A stretch of DNA of 64,000 nucleotides from Candidatus Fraserbacteria bacterium (GCA_029262795.1 JAJCYT010000031.1:186001-250000), one strand, 5' to 3'. Positions 26,297 to 35,153 are shown, counted from the stretch's first letter. Numbers and translations are program-made. Notes: generated from the letters alone by a model not told the origin.

Positions 26297-28489
26297 ATGA
26301 TGGATATTGTTCAATTACTGTCAGACGAGCTGTCGTTAAAAAACGTCCAGGTCCAAAACGTGTTGGATCTCATGAAAGATGGCGGTACAGTGCCCTTTAT
26401 TGCACGTTACCGCAAAGAGCGTACCGGAGCACTTAATGAAATTACATTGCGTGATTTGTCGGATCGTTATATTTATCTGAGTGAACTGGAAGCCAGAAAA
26501 TTGGCCATTCTTCAATCCATCGACAAGCAGGGCAAGCTGACGCCAGAACTGAAACAAAAGATTGAAGCCTGCATGCAAAAAAATGAGCTTGAAGATCTTT
26601 ACCTGCCTTACAAGCCTAAAAAACGTACCCGCGCTGCCATTGCCAAAGAAAAAGGATTGGAACCTTTTGCAAAATGGCTTCAGGCACAAAACACACCTCG
26701 CACCACTGAAATTGCACTTGAAACAGAAGCGCAAAAATATCTGAATAAAGAAAAAGAAGTCGAAACCATCAACGATGTGTTACAGGGGGCCAGTGATATT
26801 TTGGCCGAAGCTGTGGCTGAAAATGCTGAACTTCGTTCGTTTATCCGAAACTTTATTTTCCGAAATGGGTTTGTGACGTCCAAAGTCAAAAAACAATTTT
26901 CAGCAGGCAGCACCAAATATGAAAACTATCGTGAGTTCAAAGCGCCTGTTCGCACCGTGCCTGCGCATAATGTGCTGGCTTTGATCCGAGGTGAAAAAGA
27001 AGGCGTGGTTTCTTTTCAGGTTGAGGTGGACGAACCTGTTATTTTGACTTTTCTGGAAGGCCGCGAAAATCATTCCCGTGCGGCAACGTTGAGAGAATTT
27101 TATCATGAAATGCTCAAAGACAGCCTGCATCGATTGTTAAAACCTTCGCTGGTGAGTGAAGTTTTAAAAGAGAAAAAACAGGGTTCAGATGAAGAATCCA
27201 TTGGCACCTTTGCAGCCAACCTCAGAGAATTGTTGTTGTCCAGCCCTGCGGGTATGAAGCCCACCATGGGCATTGATCCAGGGTTTCGCACGGGTTGTAA
27301 AGTGGTTGTGATTGATGGCACCGGCAAATTTTTGGATCATCAAACCATTTATCCACACACCGGCGACAATAGTCGGCTGCAAGCAGAACAGACCATCAAA
27401 CAATTGTTGCAGCAATACCAAATTGACCTTGTTGCCATTGGCAATGGCACCGCAGGTCGAGAAACCGATCAATTTATTGAAACCATTCTCAACGGATTAG
27501 AAGAACCAAAACCCATCAAAGTCATGGTCAGTGAAGCTGGGGCATCTATCTATTCGGCCAGTGATGTGGCCATTGAAGAATTTTCCAACCTCGATGTCAC
27601 CGTGCGCGGCGCGATCAGCATTGCCCGTCGCTTGCAGGATCCTTTGGCTGAATTGGTGAAGATTGAACCCAAATCCATTGGCGTGGGGCAATATCAGCAT
27701 GACGTTGATCAGAAACAATTGAAAACCAAACTTGAGGAAACCGTCGAAAGTTGTGTTAATTATGTTGGTGTCGATCTAAACACCGCTTCCAAACAATTGC
27801 TCAGTTACGTGGCGGGCATCAACACCACCGTGGCTGAAAAAGTGATTGAATACCGCAACACACACGGTGCTTTCAAAAGCCGTGAGGAGTTGCTCACCGT
27901 CCCTCGTTTTGGCCCTAAGACATTTGAACAAGCCTCCGGCTTTTTACGAATCCGCGACGGCGAAAATCTTTTGGATAACACCGGCGTTCACCCCGAAAGC
28001 TATAACGTGGTTAAAACCATCGCCGCCGACCTTGGTGTTTCTTTGGAAGAACTGACCCAAATGCCGGAACAACTCGCCGCACTCGATTTGAGCAAGTACG
28101 TCACCGACACCATCGGTGAACCCACGCTCATTGACATCATCGAGGAATTACAGAAACCAGGACGCGATCCACGCTCCGAATTTAGCTATGCCACTTTCCG
28201 ATCAGATATCAACACCATCGACGATCTGGAAAAAGATATGATGCTCGAAGGTATCGTGACCAACGTGACCAACTTTGGTGCCTTCGTCGATATCGGTGTC
28301 CATCAGGATGGCTTGGTGCATATCTCACAAATGGCCAACCATTTCGTCAAAGACCCAACCCAAGTGGTCAAGGTCGGCCAAATCATCAAAGTCCGCGTCA
28401 TCGAAATTGACCACACCCTCAAACGCATCGGTCTCTCGATGAAAATTGAGGAGCCAGGTGAAGAAAAAGAATCAGTAAAACTTAATTGA
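26297..28489 (+). CDS. tex: Tex-family transcription accessory protein (S1 RNA-binding)
   Basis: 730 residues from ATG 26297 (MMDIVQLLSDELS). The frame is open from 26228, but family members start at this methionine. Typical Tex order: N-terminal helical domain (VPFIARYRKERTGALNEI), YqgF-like RNase H fold (MGIDPGFRTGCKVVVID), HhH region (SYVAGINTTVAEKVIEYRN) and C-terminal S1 domain (EGIVTNVTNFGAFVDIGVHQ). Tex binds nucleic acids and affects transcription and stress tolerance. It is full length for the family and apparently monocistronic. Confidence 0.95.
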   Translation: MMDIVQLLSDELSLKNVQVQNVLDLMKDGGTVPFIARYRKERTGALNEITLRDLSDRYIYLSELEARKLAILQSIDKQGKLTPELKQKIEACMQKNELEDLYLPYKPKKRTRAAIAKEKGLEPFAKWLQAQNTPRTTEIALETEAQKYLNKEKEVETINDVLQGASDILAEAVAENAELRSFIRNFIFRNGFVTSKVKKQFSAGSTKYENYREFKAPVRTVPAHNVLALIRGEKEGVVSFQVEVDEPVILTFLEGRENHSRAATLREFYHEMLKDSLHRLLKPSLVSEVLKEKKQGSDEESIGTFAANLRELLLSSPAGMKPTMGIDPGFRTGCKVVVIDGTGKFLDHQTIYPHTGDNSRLQAEQTIKQLLQQYQIDLVAIGNGTAGRETDQFIETILNGLEEPKPIKVMVSEAGASIYSASDVAIEEFSNLDVTVRGAISIARRLQDPLAELVKIEPKSIGVGQYQHDVDQKQLKTKLEETVESCVNYVGVDLNTASKQLLSYVAGINTTVAEKVIEYRNTHGAFKSREELLTVPRFGPKTFEQASGFLRIRDGENLLDNTGVHPESYNVVKTIAADLGVSLEELTQMPEQLAALDLSKYVTDTIGEPTLIDIIEELQKPGRDPRSEFSYATFRSDINTIDDLEKDMMLEGIVTNVTNFGAFVDIGVHQDGLVHISQMANHFVKDPTQVVKVGQIIKVRVIEIDHTLKRIGLSMKIEEPGEEKESVKLN

Positions 28490-28520
28490 AACGACAATTA
28501 AAAAATTAATAGTTAGAGAC

Positions 28521-28565
28521 TTCCTAACCCCCAACCCCCTTTCAAAAGGGGGCTACGATTGGACT
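28521..28565 (-). repeat. Dispersed hairpin repeat, copy 3
   Basis: Minus-strand copy: it reads ATCGTAGCCCCCTTTTGAAA then GGGGGTTGGGGGTTAGGAAG. The flank GCAGTCCAATCGTAG matches the flank of copy 6 at 54286. Confidence 0.85.
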
Positions 28566-28610
28566 GCGAAACAGAGTTCTATAAATGTTCATTTATCTAA
28601 GTGAGAGATT

Positions 28611-29378
28611 TTAGAAATTAAAAAGGGTTCGAGTGTTTTTTGTGGTTTGCTGAGCAACTTTTTCTAAAGAAACCTTCTTTACTTCCGCCAACATATCAGC
28701 AACATGGCGCACATACACTGGCTCATTGCGTTTGCCACGATGAGGTGCAGGAGTAAGATAAGGGCTGTCGGTTTCAATCAGTAAGCGATCCAATGGCAAT
28801 TGTGCAACCGTTTCTCTCAAAGCTTCGTTTTTCTTAAAAGTCAACGGGCCGCCAATGCCAAGATACAAGCCAAGTTCCAAATAAGATTCAGCTTCTTCCA
28901 CCGTCCCTAAAAAACTGTGCCAGACACCGCGTATGCCAGGAAATTCTTTTAAGATTTTAAGCAAATCATCCGTGGATTCACGGTTATGCAAGATCACGGG
29001 CAGGTCCAACTCAAGCGCCAATGCCAATTGACGGCGTAACACTTCATGTTGAACAACAGGTTCGACATTATCCCGGTAATAGTCCAGCCCGATCTCACCG
29101 ATAGATACCACGGAATCATGTTTGGCATATCCGCGAAGCTGTGATTCCAAAGTATTATCTGCATGATCGGCTGAGTTGGGGTGAAGGCCCACGGCACATT
29201 TAAATTGATGTTGCTCAGCCAGTGCAATCACGGGTTTGATGTTGTCCAGGTGAATGCTCATCAGGATAGCGCCGACCTGATTGGTTTGTGCGCGGGCCAC
29301 CACTTCATTTCGATCCACATCAAATTGGCGATCATCCAGATGAACGTGGCTGTCGATCACATAAGGTTTTTCATTCAT
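28611..29378 (-). CDS. tatD: TatD family metal-dependent hydrolase
   Basis: 255 residues from the ATG of MNEKPYVIDSHVHLDD; a longer frame to 29435 has no support. This is a TIM-barrel amidohydrolase-like DNase fold with metal ligands in DSHVHLDD (HxH), the Glu in GEIGLDYY, later His residues (VILHNRES, GVWHSF) and the Asp in IETDSPYLTP. TatD enzymes are Mg-dependent deoxyribonucleases with roles in DNA repair or turnover. It lies 70 bases upstream of the tRNA-Leu promoter and diverges from it. Confidence 0.93.
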   Translation of the reverse strand: MNEKPYVIDSHVHLDDRQFDVDRNEVVARAQTNQVGAILMSIHLDNIKPVIALAEQHQFKCAVGLHPNSADHADNTLESQLRGYAKHDSVVSIGEIGLDYYRDNVEPVVQHEVLRRQLALALELDLPVILHNRESTDDLLKILKEFPGIRGVWHSFLGTVEEAESYLELGLYLGIGGPLTFKKNEALRETVAQLPLDRLLIETDSPYLTPAPHRGKRNEPVYVRHVADMLAEVKKVSLEKVAQQTTKNTRTLFNF

Positions 29379-29448
29379 GGTATGCGGGCCCCTTTTATGA
29401 ATCGACAGTCTAGGTTGGCGGCAAATCAAATGCAAAGTTTTTGGTCGC

Positions 29449-29477
29449 TTGACTTGGCCCCAAAACCCCTCTAGTAT
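29449..29477 (+). promoter_or_regulatory. Sigma-70 promoter of tRNA-Leu
   Basis: -35 TTGACT (29449-29454), 17-bp spacer, -10 TAGTAT (29472-29477). It is upstream of an 18-bp palindrome and of the tRNA. Confidence 0.75.
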
Positions 29478-29492
29478 TTAGTCGTTAAACTC

Positions 29493-29544
29493 GCTTTTAG
29501 AACCAGCAACTGTGCCCGGAAAACACGTTGCTGGTTCTAAAAGC
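29493..29544. repeat. Perfect 18-bp inverted repeat between the tRNA-Leu promoter and gene
   Basis: GCTTTTAGAACCAGCAAC (29493-29510) pairs with its exact complement at 29527-29544 around a 16-nt loop. It would form a stable hairpin in the 5' leader of the tRNA precursor. No U-tract follows, so it is not a simple terminator. Confidence 0.85.
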
Positions 29545-29566
29545 ATCAATCTATAAATGTAAAAAT

Positions 29567-29655
29567 GCCGGGGTGGCGGAATTGGCAGACGCGAAGGACT
29601 TAAAATCCTTTGATGGGGAACCATCGTGCGGGTTCGAGTCCCGCCCTCGGCACCA
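29567..29655 (+). tRNA. tRNA-Leu (anticodon TAA)
   Basis: 89 bases with encoded CCA. The acceptor GCCGGGG/CCTCGGC, the anticodon loop CTTAAAA in GGACTTAAAATCC, a long class II variable arm (TGATGGGGAACCATCG) and the T-arm GGGTTCGAGTCCC are all visible. It reads UUA codons (and UUG by wobble). Confidence 0.97.
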
Positions 29656-29664
29656 GAAAAAGAA

Positions 29665-29692
29665 AAAGGGGAGCGAGTTATCGCTCCCCTTT
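29665..29692. terminator. Bidirectional terminator between tRNA-Leu and the cohesin/dockerin gene
   Basis: A 12-bp stem AAAGGGGAGCGA/TCGCTCCCCTTT with loop GTTA and T-rich flanks on both strands (TTTCTT on plus, TTTCTTTTTC on minus). Confidence 0.85.
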
Positions 29693-29719
29693 CTTCATCT
29701 TCAATTTGTTTTTAAATCT

Positions 29720-32260
29720 TTAACGCAACAAGGCCAGCTTTCTCACTTCGCTGCGCCACGATTCTCCGGCAAAGCCTTTGACGGTAACCACATACAGGTA
29801 AACGCCATTGGCCAGAGATCGGCCCTGGTCGTCCAGCATTTGCCATCGCAGTTGATTATCCGCGCTCTGGGCGCTGAAGCGGCGTTGTCCCGATAAATCA
29901 AAGCCTGTGATCTCAATGCCCGCCACGCCTTTTCCTGCCACCTGAAGCTGCCAATTGATGTCGGACAAAGTGGATAGATGAACAGCTTCAACATTTAAAG
30001 GCATGGGCGTCAATTGCTGCTGAACCATTTTGAATGCCATTGATTCGGCATTTTCATTGATCAAATCATCCAATTGCAATTGTGGATAGGCAGAAGCTGT
30101 TGAGTTAGATAAAGCAATGCCCAACACAGCGCCTGAAGTGTTGTTTTGCTGTCCAAGGGTGATAAAGCGAATCAAGCCTTGATCTTGGTCAATGTCTACA
30201 GCAGCCAACGTATGACCGTTTAGCCCGTAAACGGATTGCACCTGTGTGGTGTTGGGGTCAAAGTAGATTCTTCCTTGAACACCCGCAACCGTTTGCTTGG
30301 CATCAATATGAACCTGCCATTCAGCTTTGGACACATTCAATGAAGCTTCTGCGGACTGAGCTTGGTGACCAAATAAATCTTGCATCAAACGATCCCACCA
30401 GGACAGTTTGACATAAGCCGCTGCCGAGGCACTCATCGGATTATCAATACCAACTGTCAAAGCCAGCCGTGCAATTTCGCGCACATCGGCTGAGTTTAAT
30501 TCCGCACAGGTCGGCACAATGCCAGGACCAGCCTGAGGGGCGGTGACATCGCCTGCCTTTTTCTGTTCATCATCCAATGCCGGATCGATCACGCCAGTGC
30601 TGGTACACGACAAAATACTCTGCGCCACAGTGAGCGCGTCTTTGACGGTGGTGTTGTTGTCTTTATCGACATCCCCTGGTGATAAAATCGAAATCCTGCC
30701 CGAAATCACCACCACGCCGCCAGTTAAAATGTTGTCGTTGATATCTAACACTTGATCGAGTTGAAAGACCACAGGTGTTTCCTGGCCCGGTACGCCAGTC
30801 ACTGAAAAAGTGACATTGGCAATTTGCCCTGACGTTTTTGCAGATGGGCTTTGGGCTTGATCCACGCTTAGGCTGAAACGTAATGTGCCTGCCCGATTGT
30901 CAATATTCAATGAATCAATGAGGTAAGGTGAAACCGGCTCAATATTGCTGACCTGAATCACATTGGGATCAAACTTAATGGGATTGGTCTGGACTTCCAG
31001 GCTGCCTAATGGCTGTGGAAAATTCTTAATTTCAATCGGGAACGAACTGCCAACGACAGAAGTATCTGGAATAAGCAAAATGCCATTTCCAATAAATACA
31101 ATATTGTTGCTGCGAAGTGTGGGTTCCACGCTGGTATCAATGTCATTGCCCAGAGGCTCTTCCACCAAAAAGCGCACAATAACCTGTAAGGATCGACCAC
31201 GCTGTGCCGTCGGTGAAATGGCTGCATGAAGTTCAAATGTTTCGCAGGTGTTGGTGCTGACTGTAAAAGCAGCACCAAGTGTAAAGGTATGTCCTGTACC
31301 ACCTGGGTTGAAATCTGTGGTCGGTGCAGTGGTGCCTAAGGAAACCGAACCGCCGCCAGTGATGTGGAACAGATTGAACTCAAAGATATCATTGCTCAGT
31401 GCAGTGCTTCTGGAACCGGAAAGCAACACCAGGTCGGTAATCACCAAATCGTCTTTGGCATCATCATCACACACCTGAAACTGGGAGACCACAGCACTGC
31501 TGCCCACCGAAATGGAATTGGTCGAAATATTAAATTCCTGAAGCCGGTTGATCCCGCCATTAAACACCAGGTCGGGTTCGTCATCCGTCACAGAATCAGT
31601 AAAGATAGTATTGACCTGGGGGCTGCCGACTTCTTCTTCGAATTGGATGCTCACACTTAAAGCCAGGGTGTGATTCTGAGACCCATCCATCAAAGTGGCT
31701 GTTGGGGCGGTTCGCACGGCGATCTGAAAGGTTTCCGAGCCAATCACATTGTTGGCAATGTCCGTGTCGCCAATCACAAAATTGCCAGGGCCGGCAGGTT
31801 CAATGAAAGCTTCAAAAGCAATGTTCCCTCCGGCAGATGCACCGGCTGGGCAGGTGGCTGTGGCTGCCGCACCTGAGGGCGCAGCAGGGTTTTGAGACGC
31901 CGCAGTGACAGAAGTGCCTGTGCCATCAAGCACGGCCACTTCTACAATATCACCAGGAAGCGCTGTCCCCAAGTTCTTGATATGAAAACATGTGATCGTG
32001 ATTGCACTGGTGTCATTGGCCAAAGGATCAATATCCTCAAGCTGAAAAGTGAACACCACCACACCATCGTTTAGCATAGTGACAGGGGCCAGCACCATGC
32101 TGGTGGCATCTCCTGGTTTGACCAGGGTTGTAAATCCATTGTCACTTCGGACAATCATTTGAGCAAAGCTTTCCACAGGCGCCAAGCCCACTGCCAACAG
32201 CGTTACAAGCAGGCAACCGATGAATTGAGGCAAGAAATTTTTCCAATTGTGGCGGTTCAT
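29720..32260 (-). CDS. Large secreted protein with cohesin-like, dockerin-like and FlgD-like domains
   Basis: 846 residues from the ATG with GTGGAGG upstream. The signal peptide (LLVTLLAVGLAPVESFAQ) is followed by two similar beta-sandwich repeats that both contain SIQFEEE/AISPTAQ-like strands and 'LSNDIFEFNLFHI'-type strands. A cohesin-like domain (LGSLEVQTNPIKFDP) follows, then a dockerin-like segment with Asp/Asn loops (GDVDKDNNTTVKDALTVAQS and LNSADVREIARLAL), a second cohesin-like stretch and a C-terminal FlgD-type domain ending GVYLYVVTVKG and KLALLR. Cohesin and dockerin on one chain suggest self-assembly or surface display; this is inference. It may be cotranscribed with nothing else. 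Confidence 0.7.
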   Translation of the reverse strand: MNRHNWKNFLPQFIGCLLVTLLAVGLAPVESFAQMIVRSDNGFTTLVKPGDATSMVLAPVTMLNDGVVVFTFQLEDIDPLANDTSAITITCFHIKNLGTALPGDIVEVAVLDGTGTSVTAASQNPAAPSGAAATATCPAGASAGGNIAFEAFIEPAGPGNFVIGDTDIANNVIGSETFQIAVRTAPTATLMDGSQNHTLALSVSIQFEEEVGSPQVNTIFTDSVTDDEPDLVFNGGINRLQEFNISTNSISVGSSAVVSQFQVCDDDAKDDLVITDLVLLSGSRSTALSNDIFEFNLFHITGGGSVSLGTTAPTTDFNPGGTGHTFTLGAAFTVSTNTCETFELHAAISPTAQRGRSLQVIVRFLVEEPLGNDIDTSVEPTLRSNNIVFIGNGILLIPDTSVVGSSFPIEIKNFPQPLGSLEVQTNPIKFDPNVIQVSNIEPVSPYLIDSLNIDNRAGTLRFSLSVDQAQSPSAKTSGQIANVTFSVTGVPGQETPVVFQLDQVLDINDNILTGGVVVISGRISILSPGDVDKDNNTTVKDALTVAQSILSCTSTGVIDPALDDEQKKAGDVTAPQAGPGIVPTCAELNSADVREIARLALTVGIDNPMSASAAAYVKLSWWDRLMQDLFGHQAQSAEASLNVSKAEWQVHIDAKQTVAGVQGRIYFDPNTTQVQSVYGLNGHTLAAVDIDQDQGLIRFITLGQQNNTSGAVLGIALSNSTASAYPQLQLDDLINENAESMAFKMVQQQLTPMPLNVEAVHLSTLSDINWQLQVAGKGVAGIEITGFDLSGQRRFSAQSADNQLRWQMLDDQGRSLANGVYLYVVTVKGFAGESWRSEVRKLALLR

Positions 32261-32550
32261 AACAAGGCCTCCACGTTTCATAAATATTGATTTCATTCAT
32301 GTCGTACACACCCTGGCAGCGCTGCTGTGTATCACACAACAGACCTTCCCAAGTGTTGCCGAGTGTCTATCAAATATTGTAAAAACGACATCTGTTGGGC
32401 GGGATGACCACAAACACTTGTTAAAACGATGGTGGCGACATTTTTCAGAGAAACGCTTACCAAGAAATGCGCCTCTGCCGTGATCTGGGTTACTCACAGG
32501 CAGTTTTGTGAGGTCGTGTGCGACTTCAAAGAAAGGCTTTAAAATATCAG

Positions 32551-32579
32551 TTGCAGCTTCAACAGAGGGCTGTTATAAT
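32551..32579 (+). promoter_or_regulatory. Sigma-70 promoter of the first CAT-anticodon tRNA
   Basis: -35 TTGCAG (32551-32556), exactly 17 bp, -10 TATAAT (32574-32579). The tRNA begins 14 bases later. Confidence 0.85.
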
Positions 32580-32592
32580 GCCGCACCACACG

Positions 32593-32668
32593 TGCGGGGT
32601 GGAGCAACAGGAAGCTCGTCGGGCTCATAACCCGGAGGTTGCAGGTTCGAATCCTGTCCCCGCATCCA
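32593..32668 (+). tRNA. tRNA-Met (CAT), probably the initiator tRNA-fMet
   Basis: 76 bases with encoded CCA. The anticodon stem-loop TCGGGCTCATAACCCGG carries the three consecutive G:C pairs typical of initiators, and the D-arm GAGC...AGCTC and T-arm CAGGTTCGAATCCTG are clear. The acceptor reads TGCGGGG/CCCCGCA, so position 1-72 would be a T-A pair and not the usual initiator mismatch, and base 73 is T. Confidence 0.85.
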
Positions 32669-32712
32669 CTTTTCTTCAAATATCCTGAAACACCAGACAA
32701 TATTTTTGCAAA

Positions 32713-32742
32713 TTGGCAGAGCTGGAACTGGTTTGTTATACT
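32713..32742 (+). promoter_or_regulatory. Sigma-70 promoter of the second CAT-anticodon tRNA
   Basis: -35 TTGGCA (32713-32718), 18-bp spacer, -10 TATACT (32737-32742), 11 bases before the tRNA. Confidence 0.75.
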
Positions 32743-32753
32743 CATCGCGCCGT

Positions 32754-32831
32754 GACGAGGTAGCTCAGTTGGTTTAGAGCGGTCGTCTCATAAGCGACAG
32801 GTCGAGGGTTCGAGTCCCTCTCTCGTCACCA
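32754..32831 (+). tRNA. tRNA with CAT anticodon (elongator Met or Ile2)
   Basis: 78 bases with encoded CCA. Acceptor GACGAGG/TCTCGTC with one G-U pair, A73, D-arm GCTC...GAGC, anticodon arm GTCGTCTCATAAGCGAC and T-arm GAGGGTTCGAGTCCCTC. The anticodon stem lacks the GGG/CCC of initiators. Whether it is elongator tRNA-Met or lysidine-modified tRNA-Ile cannot be decided by eye. Confidence 0.95.
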
Positions 32832-32898
32832 GTTTTTTCATGGTTGTTTTTCATGGCTACCGCCGGATATTTTTGCTTTTCGATCAAGAAATTTTTAT

Positions 32899-33798
32899 CT
32901 AAAACTCTTTTAAAAACCAGGACAGTAAAACACCAATCAGCGTGACACCATACAGCCATGTCAACATGCCCCAATTTCCAAATCGTTGTTTGAGTTGATG
33001 ATGAATGTGTTCATGATCCGCAGAAAAGATCGGGCGTTTAGCGCGCAGTCTCCTCACAATGGCAAACAGCGTGTCACCCAAAGGAATCAAAAAAATCAAT
33101 GCCATTGAAAATCCTGAGAACGTGTTTTGATTCGATTCAGCATCTAATAACGACAACATCCCAAGCAGAAAGCCTAACAAATATGCCCCGCCATCTCCCA
33201 AAAAAACTTTTGCAGTTGGCTTGTTAAACCACCAGAATATTGCACCTCCACCCACCACGGCCCAGGCGATGTGTTGTACCAGTGGTTGAGAACTGCCAAG
33301 CCCAAACCCCAGGGCAATGATCAATGCCACGCCCAACGACAAGCCATCACTGCCATCGATAAAGTTGAAGGCATTGATCAATGAAACCAACCAAAAGACA
33401 GTAAAAGGAATGGCCAGCCAGCCAAGGTCAACAGAAAAAATTTCGAGAGAGAAAGACTGGAATTGCAATTGACCCCAAAGAACAATGCCTGTTGCAATTA
33501 AGAATTGCCCCAACAACCGCCACTTGGCAGACCGAGGTTGACGGTCATCATCAGCGCCCAGCAGCAAGAAAGCTAAAGCTCCAACCAATAAAACCACCAA
33601 CAAAGGGGACGGTGACCATAGCCAAGATGTACTCAAAATGCCGATGCCCAAAGCGACGCCTGCAATTGGTTTTGCACCTTGATGTTTTTTGCGCCCACCA
33701 TCAGGTTGATCTAAAAATCCCCAGGGTTCAGCAAACCTGAAAAACAGCCAAAGGCCCATCGCTGTGATGGCAAACGCCAGTAAAAAAATCCCTATCAC
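32899..33798 (-). CDS. MraY/WecA-like glycosyltransferase family 4 (polyprenyl-phosphate sugar-1-phosphate transferase)
   Basis: 299 residues, strongly hydrophobic with about 9-10 helices. Family signatures are DQPDGGRKKH with QGAKPIAGVALG near the N-terminus, NAFNFIDGSDGLSLGVALI (the aspartates of the active site), VFLGDGGAYLLGFLLG and HIHHQLKQRF. Enzymes of this family transfer UDP-activated HexNAc-1-phosphate to undecaprenyl phosphate, which starts LPS O-antigen, teichoic acid or capsule synthesis. MraY would normally sit in a cell-wall cluster, so a WecA-like role is more likely. It diverges from holB. Confidence 0.88.
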   Translation of the reverse strand: MIGIFLLAFAITAMGLWLFFRFAEPWGFLDQPDGGRKKHQGAKPIAGVALGIGILSTSWLWSPSPLLVVLLVGALAFLLLGADDDRQPRSAKWRLLGQFLIATGIVLWGQLQFQSFSLEIFSVDLGWLAIPFTVFWLVSLINAFNFIDGSDGLSLGVALIIALGFGLGSSQPLVQHIAWAVVGGGAIFWWFNKPTAKVFLGDGGAYLLGFLLGMLSLLDAESNQNTFSGFSMALIFLIPLGDTLFAIVRRLRAKRPIFSADHEHIHHQLKQRFGNWGMLTWLYGVTLIGVLLSWFLKEF

Positions 33799-33863
33799 AC
33801 ACTCATCGTATGGGCTGGGAGATCGAGGGGCAATTGCCGCTGCCGTCTGTTACACTCAAAATC

Positions 33864-34736
33864 ATGGTTGCTTCTCTGGGAAAATTACTGGACACCCAAC
33901 AGCTCGCACAGGCCTACATTCTCAGTGGCGCACAGTCCACTGACATGGCCCGGCAGTTTATACAAAAACTTTTTTGCGAGCCTCAATGCGGCGACTGTGG
34001 ACAATGTCAAAAGCTGACCAGCGGCAATCACCCTGATGTGCGCTGGGTGTTGCCCGATGGAAAAAATATCAAGATTGAACAAATCCGAAATCTTCAGCAC
34101 ATGGCCTTATACCCACCAATTGAAGCACCTCACAAAGTGTTTGTGATTCAATCGGCAGAAACACTGAGTCAGGAAGCGGCCAACAGCCTGTTGAAAATCC
34201 TGGAGGCCCCACCCACATTTCTCATTTTTATGCTGCTGACACAGCGTTTGGGTGATTTGCTGCCCACGGTGGTATCCCGTTGTCGCGTGGTGCAAACAGG
34301 CATCCAGAACTTGAGTGAAGATCTTGAACGAGCCTGTTGGGGCAATCCTGCCTGGATGCAAACATTTACGGTTGATGATGAAGAACCGTTTGAATTGAAT
34401 GAAGAAAATCTCATAGAAGCGTTTTCACAGACACAACTGATTGCATTGTATCAAGCCACTCAAAAGGTATTTCACTATGCACGTACGTTGCCATTGTCTC
34501 AGTTGATGAAACTGGCGGCAGCACTGAGTAAAAGTGGCCGATCTCAATTGGAATATCTTTTTCAGGGACTGGCTTATTTGAACCATGAAGCGGATACAGC
34601 TTCTGTATCTGGTCTTGAATTGACGCGCCAGTTGTCACAGTCCTACGGTGCATTAAGAAGCAATGCAAATGCGCAGTTGTTGTTGGAAACCTGCCTGATT
34701 AAACTTTGGAAAACCCATCATCATGTACAACGCTAG
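33864..34736 (+). CDS. holB: DNA polymerase III delta' subunit-like clamp-loader protein
   Basis: 290 residues from the ATG of MVASLGKLLDTQQLAQAYIL. AAA+ fold with the zinc module (CEPQCGDCGQCQ), HPDVRWV, the IKIEQIRNL segment, EAANSLLKILEAPP and VVSRCRVVQ. A functional Walker A is absent, as is usual for delta'. It is part of the clamp loader that opens the beta clamp. The C-terminus is shorter and more divergent than in E. coli. The upstream frame to 33810 overlaps the divergent transferase promoter region and is unlikely to be coding. Confidence 0.88.
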   Translation: MVASLGKLLDTQQLAQAYILSGAQSTDMARQFIQKLFCEPQCGDCGQCQKLTSGNHPDVRWVLPDGKNIKIEQIRNLQHMALYPPIEAPHKVFVIQSAETLSQEAANSLLKILEAPPTFLIFMLLTQRLGDLLPTVVSRCRVVQTGIQNLSEDLERACWGNPAWMQTFTVDDEEPFELNEENLIEAFSQTQLIALYQATQKVFHYARTLPLSQLMKLAAALSKSGRSQLEYLFQGLAYLNHEADTASVSGLELTRQLSQSYGALRSNANAQLLLETCLIKLWKTHHHVQR

Positions 34737-34854
34737 TTTTGTAACACACACGACCAAGTGAAACCAACATGTCGCGTGAGCTACATTACTGACCGGCACG
34801 GATGTCCGTTGCTAAGATACTTATGGTGAGTAAACATAACTTGGAGGAACAGAG

Positions 34855-35103
34855 ATGACTGAAAACGAAAATCAAGAACCGATGGACGAACTTGTTGCGG
34901 TGATTAATCGAGGGCAAACGCAGCAAATTCAGTTTCGTGTAAATGAATTTAAGGGCAGCAACTATATTGATATTCGCACGTATTATTTCGACGAAAATTC
35001 AGAAGAGTTTAAACCCACACGGAAAGGGATTTCCATTCCTGTGGAATTGTATGAGGAACTGAAAGAAGCGCTTGCCAAAGTAGAAGGGGCACTTCCTTCA
35101 TAA
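34855..35103 (+). CDS. PC4/p15-type single-stranded DNA-binding transcriptional coactivator
   Basis: 82 residues with TTGGAGGAA before the ATG. A single PC4-fold domain is seen: QQIQFRVNEFKGSNYIDIRT, YYFDENSEEFKPTRKGISIP, then the C-terminal helix VELYEELKEALAKV. PC4-like proteins bind ssDNA as dimers through the beta-strands. The bacterial versions are small and mostly uncharacterised, with proposed roles in transcription or DNA repair. It lies between holB and a lipoprotein gene; its own promoter is likely in the 118-base gap. Confidence 0.88.
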   Translation: MTENENQEPMDELVAVINRGQTQQIQFRVNEFKGSNYIDIRTYYFDENSEEFKPTRKGISIPVELYEELKEALAKVEGALPS

Positions 35104-35153
35104 AGTAAATTCAGTTGTTTTACATGTGCTTTTAGGATCGTTAGGAGGATCGC

